Assembly: GCF_050942215.1 (NCBI RefSeq)
Contig: NZ_CP192056.1
Location: 1,922,001 to 1,986,000 of the forward strand
From: Sphaerimonospora sp050942215
GTDB taxonomy: Bacteria; Actinomycetota; Actinomycetes; Streptosporangiales; Streptosporangiaceae
DNA length: 64,000 nucleotides
Reading direction: 5' to 3'
The notes beneath the pieces were generated by a model. The model was given only the letters and a program-made list of their open reading frames with translations. It was not told the origin of the DNA and searched no databases. Shown one piece after another: positions 43,958 to 52,040 of this stretch. The position numbers and the translations under genes were made by a program. Position 1 is the stretch's first letter. Each line of letters starts with the position of its first letter.

Positions 43958-44314
43958 ATGCCCTGCTACCGATGCGGGGCCCGGCAGACCGATCCCGTCC
44001 GCGGCGCCAGTCCGTGGAAACGCGGGGTGCGCCACGAGGCGCAGGTCCTGGTCTGCCCGGACTGCCAACGCACGCACGACCTCGATCTGGACACCTGCGC
44101 GTCCTGCGGCTCCGTCGCGCTGATCTGCCGTCTCGGCGAGGTCGAGTGCCGCTCCTGCGGGTCCGTACGGCTCGCCAGGTCCAATGACCCGCTGGTGCCT
44201 GCCGGGTCTCCCGATCTCGCCGGGTCTCCCGATCTCACGGGTGCGCCGGAGAGCTCGCCCGGCTTGGCGGCCGAGGTCGAGGCCGCGCTCAACCGGGTCC
44301 TGGGCCGCCCGTGA
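43958..44314 (+). CDS. Zinc-ribbon protein upstream of ROK kinase
   Basis: A 118-residue protein with several CxxC pairs: CYRC, CPDC, CASC and CRSC, arranged as two zinc ribbons in the first 75 residues. A Ser-Pro-Asp-Leu-Ala-Gly linker repeat and a short C-terminal helix follow (GLAAEVEAALNRVLGRP). Its stop overlaps the GTG start of the kinase gene. DNA, RNA or protein binding is plausible; the function is unknown. Confidence 0.8.
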   Translation: MPCYRCGARQTDPVRGASPWKRGVRHEAQVLVCPDCQRTHDLDLDTCASCGSVALICRLGEVECRSCGSVRLARSNDPLVPAGSPDLAGSPDLTGAPESSPGLAAEVEAALNRVLGRP

Positions 44315-45333
44315 GCTCCGACTTCATGAGCTCCGGGCTCGCGAGCACGGCCGAGGAACACACGGCGGATCCGCGCTACGTGGTCGCGCTCGACGTGGGC
44401 GGCACGTCGATGAAGGGCGGCCTGGTCACCCGGCGCGGTGAGGTGACCTCTCTGGAGGGCCGTCCCACCCGCCGGGGCAGCGGTCCCGAGGCCGTGGTGG
44501 CGGCCGTCCGCGGCTACGTCGGGGAGCTGGTGGAGCTCGGCGTCACGCGGTACGGCGTACCGCCCGCCGGGGTCGGCCTCGCCGTTCCGGGCATCGTCAC
44601 GGCGTCGACCGCCGTCTACTCGGCGAACATCGGCTGGCACGACGTGCCGGCCACCGCGTTCGCGCCGCCGGGGATCCCGGCCAGGCTCGGACACGACGTA
44701 CGGACCGGCGGGCTGGCGGAGAGCGTGCTCGGGGCCGGGCGCGGCGTGACCGACTTCTTCTTCCTGGCCATCGGCACCGGCATCGCCGGAGCCGTCGTGA
44801 TCCGCGGCGAGCCGTACGGCGGCGCCGACGGCTGCAGCGGCGAGATCGGGCACGCTCCCGTGTGGCCGGCCGGGGAGAAGTGCGCCTGCGGCCAGATCGG
44901 TTGCCTGGAGACCTATGCCTCCGCCTCCGCCCTGGTGCGGCGGTACGAGGCCAGGTCGCCGAGCCGTACGGCAGCCACCGCCAAGGACGTCGTCTCGCTC
45001 GCCGTGGCCGGAGACCCGGTGGCCGGTGAGGTGTTCGGCGAGGCGGTCGAAGCCCTGGCGATCTCGCTGGCGTCGTACGTGATGGTGCTCGACCCCGCGG
45101 CGATCGTGATCGGCGGGGGTCTCGCCGAGGCGGGCGAGACGCTGCTCGACCCCCTGGGGGAGCGGCTGTCCGCCCGGCTGACCTTCCGCCAGCGTCCCCC
45201 GCTGCTCGCGGCGGCTCTCGGCATGCGGACCGGCATGCTCGGCGCCGCCCTGCTGGGCTGGCAGGCGGCCGGAGTGCCCGAAGCGGGGCGCGACTGGTCG
45301 CTCGATGTGCTGAGAAGGGGCGCTGTGTCGTAA
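44311..45333 (+). CDS. ROK family sugar kinase
   Basis: A 340-residue ROK protein, likely a glucokinase. The ATP-binding loop is VVALDVGGTSMKGGLV and the zinc-binding ROK signature is CACGQIGCLETYASASA; the catalytic Asp lies in RLGHDVRTGGLAESVLGAG. The absence of an N-terminal DNA-binding domain marks it as a kinase rather than a NagC-type repressor. The GTG start overlaps the preceding stop (GTGA). It ends 15 bp before the tRNA gene. Confidence 0.9.
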   Translation: MSSDFMSSGLASTAEEHTADPRYVVALDVGGTSMKGGLVTRRGEVTSLEGRPTRRGSGPEAVVAAVRGYVGELVELGVTRYGVPPAGVGLAVPGIVTASTAVYSANIGWHDVPATAFAPPGIPARLGHDVRTGGLAESVLGAGRGVTDFFFLAIGTGIAGAVVIRGEPYGGADGCSGEIGHAPVWPAGEKCACGQIGCLETYASASALVRRYEARSPSRTAATAKDVVSLAVAGDPVAGEVFGEAVEALAISLASYVMVLDPAAIVIGGGLAEAGETLLDPLGERLSARLTFRQRPPLLAAALGMRTGMLGAALLGWQAAGVPEAGRDWSLDVLRRGAVS

Positions 45334-45348
45334 GGTGTAGTCCGGTCC

Positions 45349-45423
45349 GGGCGGTTAGCTCAGTGGTAGAGCACTCGCCTTACAAGCGAGGGGTCACTGG
45401 TTCGAACCCAGTACCGCCCACCA
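45349..45423 (+). tRNA. tRNA-Val (UAC anticodon)
   Basis: A full cloverleaf can be drawn: acceptor GGGCGGT / ACCGCCC, D arm GCTC-AGTGGTAG-AGC, anticodon stem CTCGC/GCGAG with loop CTTACAA (anticodon TAC at 45381-45383), and T arm ACTGG-TTCGAAC-CCAGT. Discriminator A is at 45420 and CCA is encoded at 45421-45423. The gene borders an integrase remnant, which fits integration at a tRNA. Confidence 0.97.
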
Positions 45424-45479
45424 GGTGAAACGGCGTCTCGCCGACCTTGCTGTCGTGGACCGAGTGACTATCCGAGCGA

Positions 45480-45806
45480 CTATGCCGCGAAGAGGCTGTC
45501 CCTCTTCTCCGCGCCCCGCATGAGCACCAGGTGGATCTGCTCACGGTGGACGGTCTCGGTGACCACGGTGTTCCGGTGGCCGACGAGGCGGGAGATGTCC
45601 TCGATCGGTACGCCGGAGTCCGACAGCAGCGAGACGAAGCTGTGTCGCATCTCGCGAGGGGACCGGTCCTCGCCAGGAAGATCGGCGTCGTCGAGGATCT
45701 TGCGGAAGTCTCTTCTGACGTTGTGGGCCGTCAATGCGGTGTCGCTGGTGGACCGCAGTGCGGTCATAAATGACTGCGCTGCGTCGACCGTCGACCATTC
45801 ACTCAC
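45480..45806 (-). pseudogene. Tyrosine recombinase (integrase) C-terminal remnant
   Basis: A 108-residue fragment covering only the C-terminal catalytic half of a phage-type integrase. The conserved segment REMRHSFVSLLSDSGVPIED then LVGHRNTVVTETVHREQI is clear. The HxxR-type Arg-His pair and the GH are present, but the position of the catalytic Tyr (usually TELVYRHQ in relatives) is His, and the first half of the protein is absent. It is therefore inactive. It lies 57 bp from the tRNA-Val 3' end. Confidence 0.8.
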
Positions 45807-45850
45807 TACCTAATCCTGTCAGGGCGACGCTATACCGTGATTCCAAACAT

Positions 45851-45866
45851 CATCGAGATCTCGATG
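45851..45866. repeat. Perfect 16-bp palindrome in the accessory region
   Basis: CATCGAGATCTCGATG is a perfect palindrome in a low-GC stretch with no gene (45807-46025). It could be an operator or recombination relic; nothing decides this. Confidence 0.5.
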
Positions 45867-46025
45867 ACCCTTGTATAGTAGCTCGACTACCTTCTGTGGA
45901 ACGTTTATGTGTGCGGCCTGTGCCGCGTTGAGACCGCTGGTGCCCGTCTATGATAAAACGTCCGCCATTGTGCTTCACGACGGCAATTAGATCTCCTTGT
46001 CATCTATTGGTGCGCATGCTTTCTG

Positions 46026-46694
46026 TCAGTTCGCACGCATGCCGTGAGGAGGTGTTCCTTTGTCGCTCCACCTTTTCCGTAACTCCCTTCGCGCTTTCCT
46101 GACGCTGATGCCCGGACGTTCGCTGAGGATGCGGCTTACCTCGATCATCTTGAGATGACGTGCTTTGAGCTGGGCGAACTTTGCCGCGGGTATCGGAGGT
46201 AACGCCTCCATGACCGTCTGGTAGCGCTGAGAGAGGTGCTCCCGCTCCAGCAGCTCCTCCCCTTCTGCGGGGGGAGTACGGTACTCCGCCTTGAGTGCGG
46301 AGAGTTGCCGAACGGCATCTTCATGACTACGGGCACTTCCACGCCAATCGAGCACCAGATCGATCAGAGTAAGCGAAAAGGTGAGTACGGCAAACCAGCC
46401 GAGAAAGACGGACCGATCGGCTGTCATCATGATGATCGTTACTTCTGTATCCCCTGCAGCGAAAGCGAATGCGGTCGCGACCACTGACGCGACGAGCAAT
46501 ACGCAGGTGGAGGACGTGGCTCTCCGGCGATATTGATCTCTCAGCAGTGAGTGAGCTGTCGCCATTTGATCGACAAGGCGGCGTTGTCGCTTTATTTCAA
46601 GGAGGGCTTGGCTTCTAGCGCTGTCCGTACCGGGACCTTCTGCTGCCGGGCCGGTGTCAGTCTCCGAATACTTCACGGTCTGCCTCGATCGCAC
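46026..46694 (-). CDS. Two-TM protein, SLATT-like
   Basis: A 222-residue protein with helical coiled-coil-prone N-terminus (ALLEIKRQRRLVDQMATAHS), two transmembrane helices (about 62-80, STCVLLVASVVATAFAFA, and about 95-116, SVFLGWFAVLTFSLTLIDLV) and a C-terminal helical part with HEDAVRQLSALKAEYR. This arrangement matches SLATT domains, the two-TM effectors associated with cyclic-nucleotide (SMODS) and SLOG defence systems. No nucleotidyltransferase or sensor gene is intact beside it. The start is a GTG; 46676 is another. Defence linkage is inference. Confidence 0.65.
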   Translation of the reverse strand: MRSRQTVKYSETDTGPAAEGPGTDSARSQALLEIKRQRRLVDQMATAHSLLRDQYRRRATSSTCVLLVASVVATAFAFAAGDTEVTIIMMTADRSVFLGWFAVLTFSLTLIDLVLDWRGSARSHEDAVRQLSALKAEYRTPPAEGEELLEREHLSQRYQTVMEALPPIPAAKFAQLKARHLKMIEVSRILSERPGISVRKARRELRKRWSDKGTPPHGMRAN

Positions 46695-47180
46695 TTGCGC
46701 TGTTCAGTCTTTGAGTGACTCGACGTGGTGACGCACTCATCGCTTTCCGAACACCTGCGTTGGCCGGGCCCAATTGACAATCGACGTTGGACCTGGAGGG
46801 TGGTGGACAACGGTGGACCGTACTCGGCATCGCGCTTTCGTTCATATGCCGTCTCTCCGCCGCGAATCTTCCCGTCCGGTCCTGGACAGCGGATCTGAAA
46901 GTGCCCGGACGGCGGCCTGCGATGTCTCGCGGAAGGCGGACACAGCCGATGCCCGCGCTCAGCGCCGGGACAGGTGAGATGCGGTCACCGGTATCGATCC
47001 CCAATTCATCCAGAGCGTCCGCGAATGACTCACCGTCCTCAGCGCTACGCGGATCGACGACCACGAGCCACTCTCCGAAGTCGAACAGCTCCCGTAACGG
47101 CTGACGAGTGAGACGAAGTCGGCGGGAGAGGGGTGCCGAGCCGCTTGCACGAGCAGGTAGCCCTCGGAGCCGAGACCTGA
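46657..47180 (-). pseudogene. Frameshifted relic upstream of the SLATT-like gene
   Basis: Two reverse-strand frames, each coding-like in one half, join at about 47088. The upstream frame reads EGYLLVQAARHPSPADFVSL and the downstream frame, shifted by one base, reads ELFDFGEWLVVVDPRSAEDG. Together they suggest one broken protein, overlapping the start of the SLATT-like gene. The family is not recognised. A single-base change at the GGGAG run near 47090 would account for the break. Confidence 0.4.
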
Positions 47181-47229
47181 CGGCGATGGGGGTGCCCGTC
47201 GCCGCTCTACCGGTATGAGCGCGCTGCTG

Positions 47230-47406
47230 TCAGCGCCGCTGCCGATCGTGGCGAAGCGCCAGCCTCACGGCGAGGTAGACCACCGCGAATTGCACGGCGA
47301 GGCCGATGACAACCGTAAAAATCTCGATGACGCCCATACCGAACACGGCCACGCTCCAGAACCGTCGGAAATTCGAGTATTCAGGTTGCGTACCAGGTCT
47401 GTCCAT
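47230..47406 (-). CDS. 58-residue membrane protein
   Basis: A short frame encodes MDRPGTQPEYSNFRRFWS followed by a long hydrophobic stretch (about residues 19-50, ending in VVYLAVRLALRH) and a basic tail (RHDRQRR). This positive-inside pattern predicts one membrane-spanning helix. The ribosome binding site is weak. No homology is recognised; it may be a small toxin, anchor or accessory protein of the island. Confidence 0.5.
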   Translation of the reverse strand: MDRPGTQPEYSNFRRFWSVAVFGMGVIEIFTVVIGLAVQFAVVYLAVRLALRHDRQRR

Positions 47407-47794
47407 GGTGCCCAGGCGGGGCCGATGCCGGCCTGCTCAATCGTTATGGAGCCCAACCGACAGGAACCCTCGCGGACCCGGGAACGGGGTGGACGTCTGC
47501 TGCCGTCCGCTCGCGATGGCGGTGAAGACGTTCGGCTCCGCCGTTTCAGCGCGAGGTCCGTCGATGGGCGGCCCGGCCGGCGGCGGAACGATGCCAGGCC
47601 TGGTCGCGGGGAATGTAGGATGCCGCCGGTTTCTACCCGCGTCGAGGCGTCGATGACGATCCCTCTCGCCTCGTGATCCAGGATGACTCTCGTGAGATCG
47701 CCGGAGTCGATGTTCACCATGCGGCCATATCGCTGGAACGCCACAGGGGGATTCGCGTGACTCCGCGAGTGATCCGGCAGCGCAGAAGGCCTGT
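47407..47794. other. Region without a clear gene (388 bp)
   Basis: Open frames on the reverse strand (for example the start of a frame near 47744 encoding VNIDSGDLTRVILDHEARGI) look briefly coding but end in Arg/Ser-rich sequence. I read it as decayed coding sequence and call no gene. Confidence 0.4.
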
Positions 47795-48457
47795 TCAGGG
47801 GTGTACGGGGTATGGCGTGGCATCGGGACCGCCCGGCTTTCTGGCCGCGAGCCGTTCGATGACGCCGAGCTTGAACCGCTCGTGCCGTTCAATCGCGAAT
47901 CCCATCGCGAGCACCATCGGGAACGGACGGCGGCTGTAGCGCTCTCCGAACATCGGCACGGTGAAGACGTCCGCCAATCGTTGCAGTGTGCGGACCGGCC
48001 GGTTGGACGACGCGACGTGATCGGCCAGTAGCAGCAGCCCGCCCGGACGGAGCACCCGGGTCATCTCGGCGAGCGCGGCCCGATCGTCTTCGATCGCGCA
48101 GAGTGAGAATGTGCAGACAACGGTGTCGAAACGTCCGTCGGGAAAGCGCAGCGACCGCGCATCGCCCTGTTGGAGATCGACATCGCGGCCTGTCTCAGCG
48201 GCGCGACGCCGGGCGACCTCGAGCATCGACGGGCTCCACTCCACGCCGGTCAGCTCGACGTCGCGGGGGTAATGGGTGAGATTCAGCCCGGTGCCCACGG
48301 CCACTTCCAGGACGGTGCCGGCCGCCTGTCCGCACACCCATCCCCGGGTGTCGGCGAAGAAGCGGCGTTCGGCGTAGGCCATCTGCCGGTCGTAAGAACC
48401 GGCCTGACGGTCCCAGTAGCGGCGTAACCGGCTGTCCCGAGCGGAGGAGTCCGACAT
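47795..48457 (-). CDS. Class I SAM-dependent methyltransferase
   Basis: A 220-residue Rossmann-fold methyltransferase. SAM-binding motif I is TVLEVAVGTGLNLTHYP, motif II region is ELTGVEWSPSMLEVARR, and the FDTVVCTFSLCAIED/VLRPGGLLLLADHV segments follow. It belongs to the UbiE/Methyltransf_11 group; the substrate is unknown. It contains a TTA leucine codon at 48425-48427, rare in this GC-rich DNA, so a bldA-type tRNA could limit its translation. An upstream ATG at 48475 is an alternative start. Confidence 0.85.
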   Translation of the reverse strand: MSDSSARDSRLRRYWDRQAGSYDRQMAYAERRFFADTRGWVCGQAAGTVLEVAVGTGLNLTHYPRDVELTGVEWSPSMLEVARRRAAETGRDVDLQQGDARSLRFPDGRFDTVVCTFSLCAIEDDRAALAEMTRVLRPGGLLLLADHVASSNRPVRTLQRLADVFTVPMFGERYSRRPFPMVLAMGFAIERHERFKLGVIERLAARKPGGPDATPYPVHP

Positions 48458-48582
48458 CTGATCCACCATAACCATCGAATCCCATGGACGCGCAGGGCCG
48501 CTTCCCCTGGTGGGGTAGGGATTCGTCCGTTCGGCGCGAATGCGGGAATCGCGGCTAGTGTGAGGCCAGGAAAAGAGAGCCC

Positions 48583-48768
48583 ATTCCCGTCACCCTGCCC
48601 AATGGGCAGGAGCTGAGTTGCGACACCTGTGGGAACCGGATTTTCGAGCAGCACGGCTGGAAGCTGCAGACCACGGGAATGACGTTCATGAATCTAGACT
48701 GGGCGAACCGCGACGCGGTCTGTTTCGTGTGCACCGCCTGCCGGCGCATCCATTGGTTCCACCTCTGA
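48583..48768 (+). CDS. Small zinc-ribbon protein with no canonical start codon
   Basis: A frame of 61 codons to the TGA at 48766 encodes a protein resembling a known small zinc-ribbon family: VTLPNGQELSCDTCGNRIFE, then KLQTTGMTFMNLDWANRDAV and CFVCTACRRIHWF. Two CxxC pairs should bind one zinc. No ATG, GTG or TTG lies in frame between the upstream TAG (48556) and the conserved start of the domain. An ATT at 48583, preceded by AGGAAAAGAGAG, is the best start. The N-terminus may otherwise have been lost. Confidence 0.6.
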   Translation: MPVTLPNGQELSCDTCGNRIFEQHGWKLQTTGMTFMNLDWANRDAVCFVCTACRRIHWFHL

Positions 48769-48781
48769 GGCGGGCTGGAAT

Positions 48782-49600
48782 TCAGCCGCGCAGTCCGGCG
48801 AAGAGGTCGTCCTCCCGGTCCGGGGCGGCCGAGCGGGAGATCCGGCGGACGAAGAACTCTGCCGCGAATGCCTGGTGCTGCGCTTCGGCGGGCATTCGCA
48901 GCAGGAAGATGTTCTCACCCTGGCTTTCGTGGGCACGCAGCGCCTTGATCTTGTGCTCGACGTAGGGCGAGACGTCGACGGCCGTGGTGATCAGTTCGTC
49001 CGGGGTGCCGAAGTCCTCGGGCAGCTCGAATCCGCTCATGTCCATGCCGCTCGACCGCATGAAGTCGAACATCTGCCGGATCCGCTCCCGCGGCGATGCC
49101 GTGTAGTAGAGCTTGTCCGGAATCCCGGTCGATTCGGTCGCCGCCATCGCGACGCGGTGGGCCTGGATGTGGTCGGGGTGGCCGTAGCCGCCGATCTCGT
49201 CGTACGTCACGACCACCTGCGGCCGATATCGCTCCATGAGCTCGGACAGCCTGGCGGCGGCGCGCTCGACCGGGACGTTGGCGAACGCCTCGGGGTGGGC
49301 GTTGCCCGACCAGCCGTCCATGCCCGAGTCGCGGTAGCCGAGCAGCTCCAGGTGGGTGACGCCGAGGTGGGCGGCGGACTCGCGGAGCTCGGCCAGCCGG
49401 CGTTCGGCCACGGCGGCGTCGTCATGACCCGGCTCGCCCGGTTTGACGCCACCCGGACCATCACCCTGCTCCCCGTTGGTGCACGTCACCAGGACCGTAC
49501 GGATGCCCTCCCCGGCATAGCGGGCGAGAATGCCGCCGGTGCCGATGACCTCGTCGTCCGGGTGGGCGTGCACGGCCATCACGGTGAGCTCTCGGTTCAT
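48782..49600 (-). CDS. PIG-L family deacetylase
   Basis: A 272-residue zinc-dependent N-acetylglucosaminyl deacetylase of the LmbE/PIG-L family. Zinc ligands are in VHAHPDDEVIGTGGIL and YGHPDHIQAHRVAM. Actinobacterial members include MshB and Mca of mycothiol metabolism; this belongs to a third common actinobacterial branch, so a specific mycothiol role is not assigned. It follows an MFS gene by 58 bp on the same strand. Confidence 0.9.
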   Translation of the reverse strand: MNRELTVMAVHAHPDDEVIGTGGILARYAGEGIRTVLVTCTNGEQGDGPGGVKPGEPGHDDAAVAERRLAELRESAAHLGVTHLELLGYRDSGMDGWSGNAHPEAFANVPVERAAARLSELMERYRPQVVVTYDEIGGYGHPDHIQAHRVAMAATESTGIPDKLYYTASPRERIRQMFDFMRSSGMDMSGFELPEDFGTPDELITTAVDVSPYVEHKIKALRAHESQGENIFLLRMPAEAQHQAFAAEFFVRRISRSAAPDREDDLFAGLRG

Positions 49601-49658
49601 TCGGTCCCCCGGCTCCGGCTTCGTCTGCCGATGCTCGATCAGTAGTACTCGATCGACC

Positions 49659-50909
49659 CTATATCGCCCCTTGATCCTCTGCGTGGATCGAACGCGGCTT
49701 CGTCGAGGACGTGGTCATGCGCCGGGCCACCTGCCACCACAGGACGAGTTGCAGCAGGGCGAGCACCGCGGCGAACGGCGGCAGCGTCCACGGTCCGAGA
49801 CCCTCGGCGATCGTCCCGGCCAGCCAGGGGAAGACCGCTCCGCCCACCACGGAAACGCCGTTCAGCAGCCCGATCGCCGTGGGCACCAGCCGGGCGACGG
49901 TCAGCCTCGGCGCCACGGCCATCGTGGTCGGGAAGATCGGTCCCAGGAAGAATCCGAGCAGGACGAAGCTCACGACGGCCGCGACCGGTCCCGGGAGGGA
50001 CCACGCCAGCATGGCGGCCGTCGTGACCCCGGCCAGGCAGGCGAAGGTCATCCCGATGTCGGTCATCCCGAGCCGGGCCGCTGCGGGGCTGATCAGGAAA
50101 CGGCCGAGCGTGAGCCCGAGCCAATAGGCCGAGACGGTGTAGCCGGCCAGCAGGTCCCCCTGCCCGCGCCCGTCCACCAGGAAGCTGAATCCCCAGTTCC
50201 CCACGCTTATCTCCAGGCCGACGTAGACGGCCAGGAACGCGGCGCCCAGCAGGACGGCGGGCTCCCGCGACGCCGCGCCGAGCAGCCCGCGCCCCGATGC
50301 CGCGCGCCGGGACCTCTCCCGGGCCTCGGACGCCTCCGGCATGGTGGGGACCTCACGTGCGGGAAGGGTCAGCCGGAAGCCGGCCAGGAGCGGCAGACCG
50401 GCCAGGGCGAGGACCAGCCACACGGCCGTCCACGGCAGCCGGCCCAGCATCCAGGTGGCCAGCAGCGGCCCGAGCAGCGCGCCGACGCCGAAGAACGCGT
50501 GGAGCCGGTTGAGCAGGGTCGTCGCTCCCGGAAGATCCGCGAGGTAGACGTTGAGCACCGACTCGATGAGGCCCGTGCCGTACCCGGCGATCAGCTGGAG
50601 CGCCACCAGGGCCAGGAACGGCGGGCGGGCCGCGGTGACCAGCCCCGCCAGGATGTAGGCGCCGCAGCCGACGAGCAGGGTGGTCCGTACGCCGAAACGG
50701 TGGATCAGCGGACCCGCGCTCGAGCCGGCCAGCATGAACCCGGCCGAGAAGGTGAAGAACGTCGTCCCGATCGTGGCCTTGTCCAGGCCGTAGTCGTCGA
50801 TCTGTGCCGGGAGGAGCACCCCGGCCACACCCGCGCTCACCCCGACCAGGATGAAGGCGGCGTAGGAGAGCATGACGGGGACCCACAGGCGGCGCCCGAG
50901 TGCCGACAT
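49659..50909 (-). CDS. MFS transporter
   Basis: A 416-residue major facilitator with about twelve hydrophobic helices. The conserved GPLIHRFGVRTTLL loop between TM2 and TM3 and the central cytosolic loop (SEARERSRRAASGRGL) are visible. The substrate cannot be inferred. The ATG at 50909 follows GGGAGGTCAGG, so the longer frame to 50945 is not used. It may form a unit with the PIG-L deacetylase downstream. Confidence 0.88.
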   Translation of the reverse strand: MSALGRRLWVPVMLSYAAFILVGVSAGVAGVLLPAQIDDYGLDKATIGTTFFTFSAGFMLAGSSAGPLIHRFGVRTTLLVGCGAYILAGLVTAARPPFLALVALQLIAGYGTGLIESVLNVYLADLPGATTLLNRLHAFFGVGALLGPLLATWMLGRLPWTAVWLVLALAGLPLLAGFRLTLPAREVPTMPEASEARERSRRAASGRGLLGAASREPAVLLGAAFLAVYVGLEISVGNWGFSFLVDGRGQGDLLAGYTVSAYWLGLTLGRFLISPAAARLGMTDIGMTFACLAGVTTAAMLAWSLPGPVAAVVSFVLLGFFLGPIFPTTMAVAPRLTVARLVPTAIGLLNGVSVVGGAVFPWLAGTIAEGLGPWTLPPFAAVLALLQLVLWWQVARRMTTSSTKPRSIHAEDQGAI

Positions 50910-51107
50910 CCTGACCTCCCGCGGTGCGAGCAGCCTTCCGGGCACTCCCCGCGCGGGCGAATCGAGGATCCGTGCCCGGGAACGCCGGCCGTACGTCCCT
51001 GATCGCCATCGATCGGGATCATGCTACGGCAGAGTGTCCCTCCGGCGGCATCCCCTTTTTCGGGTTCTCGTTCCGCCGGATGTCATCCGGTCAGGCAGGA
51101 TGGATAT

Positions 51108-52028
51108 GTGGCATTGGTGGCGAAGGAGAGGACCGGGCGCGTGGCCGACGCGCCGGGCGGCCCGGCGGGCCTGTTCACCGATCCCCGGTTCCGTCTGCTG
51201 GCCGACCTCGTCATGGACGGCGACGTGGTGGTCCTGAGCGGGGCCGGGCTGTCGACCGAGTCCGGCATTCCGGATTATCGGGGGGAGACCGGTCGCAGGC
51301 GGCGGGCCGAGCCGATGACGTACCAGACGTTCGTCGCCAGCGCGGCGGCGCGGCGGCGCTACTGGGCGCGCAGCCACCTGGGGTGGCGGGAGATCGCCGG
51401 TGCCCGTCCCAACGCCGGTCATCGTGCCGTCGCCGACCTGGAGGCCCGGGGCCTGGTCGCCGGGGTCATCACCCAGAACGTCGACGGGCTGCACCAGGCG
51501 GCGGGGGCCCGGCAGGTCATCGAACTGCACGGCGCGCTCGACCGCGTCCGCTGTCTTTCCTGCGGCGAACGCACCGCCCGGGAGTCGCTCGACCGGCGGC
51601 TGCGCCTGGCCAACCTCCGCTGGGGGGCCCAGGCCGACGTGATTAACCCCGATGGCGACGCCGTGCTCGCCGACGATCAGGTCGAGGGTTTCGCCATCGT
51701 GGACTGCGACGCCGCCGGCTGCGGCGGCGTGCTCAAGCCCGACGTGGTGTTCTTCGGCGAGAACGTGCCGCGACCTCGGGTGGAGGAGTGCTACGCGCTG
51801 GTCGAGCGGGCCGGGATGCTGCTGGTGCTGGGGTCGTCGCTGACCGTGATGTCCGGCTATCGGTTCGTACGGCACGCCGCCGCGTGCGGCATCCCCATCG
51901 CGATCATCAACCGGGGCCGGACCCGGGGCGACGCCCAGGCCCTGCTGATCCTCGACGCCCCGCTCGGCGCGACGCTCACCGGGCTCGTCTCCCGGCTGGA
52001 GCGGCCGCGACGATATCGCCCGGGCTGA
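51108..52028 (+). CDS. Sir2 family NAD-dependent protein deacetylase
   Basis: A 306-residue sirtuin. NAD-binding signatures: VVLSGAGLSTESGIPDYRGE and ITQNVDGLHQAAGA. The catalytic His is in VIELHGALDRVRCLSC, and the four zinc Cys lie in CLSC and DCDAAGC with the associated insertion; GVLKPDVVFFGENVPR completes the core. It removes acyl groups from lysines, opposing acetyltransferases such as the one at 18553. GTG 51108 follows GGCAGGATGGATAT. Confidence 0.93.
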   Translation: MALVAKERTGRVADAPGGPAGLFTDPRFRLLADLVMDGDVVVLSGAGLSTESGIPDYRGETGRRRRAEPMTYQTFVASAAARRRYWARSHLGWREIAGARPNAGHRAVADLEARGLVAGVITQNVDGLHQAAGARQVIELHGALDRVRCLSCGERTARESLDRRLRLANLRWGAQADVINPDGDAVLADDQVEGFAIVDCDAAGCGGVLKPDVVFFGENVPRPRVEECYALVERAGMLLVLGSSLTVMSGYRFVRHAAACGIPIAIINRGRTRGDAQALLILDAPLGATLTGLVSRLERPRRYRPG

Positions 52029-52040
52029 CGACGAACAGGA

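Noticed and set aside
46787..47104. Forward open frame in the island
   Set aside because: Product is Ser/Arg-rich, has no ribosome site, and lies opposite the coding-like relic.
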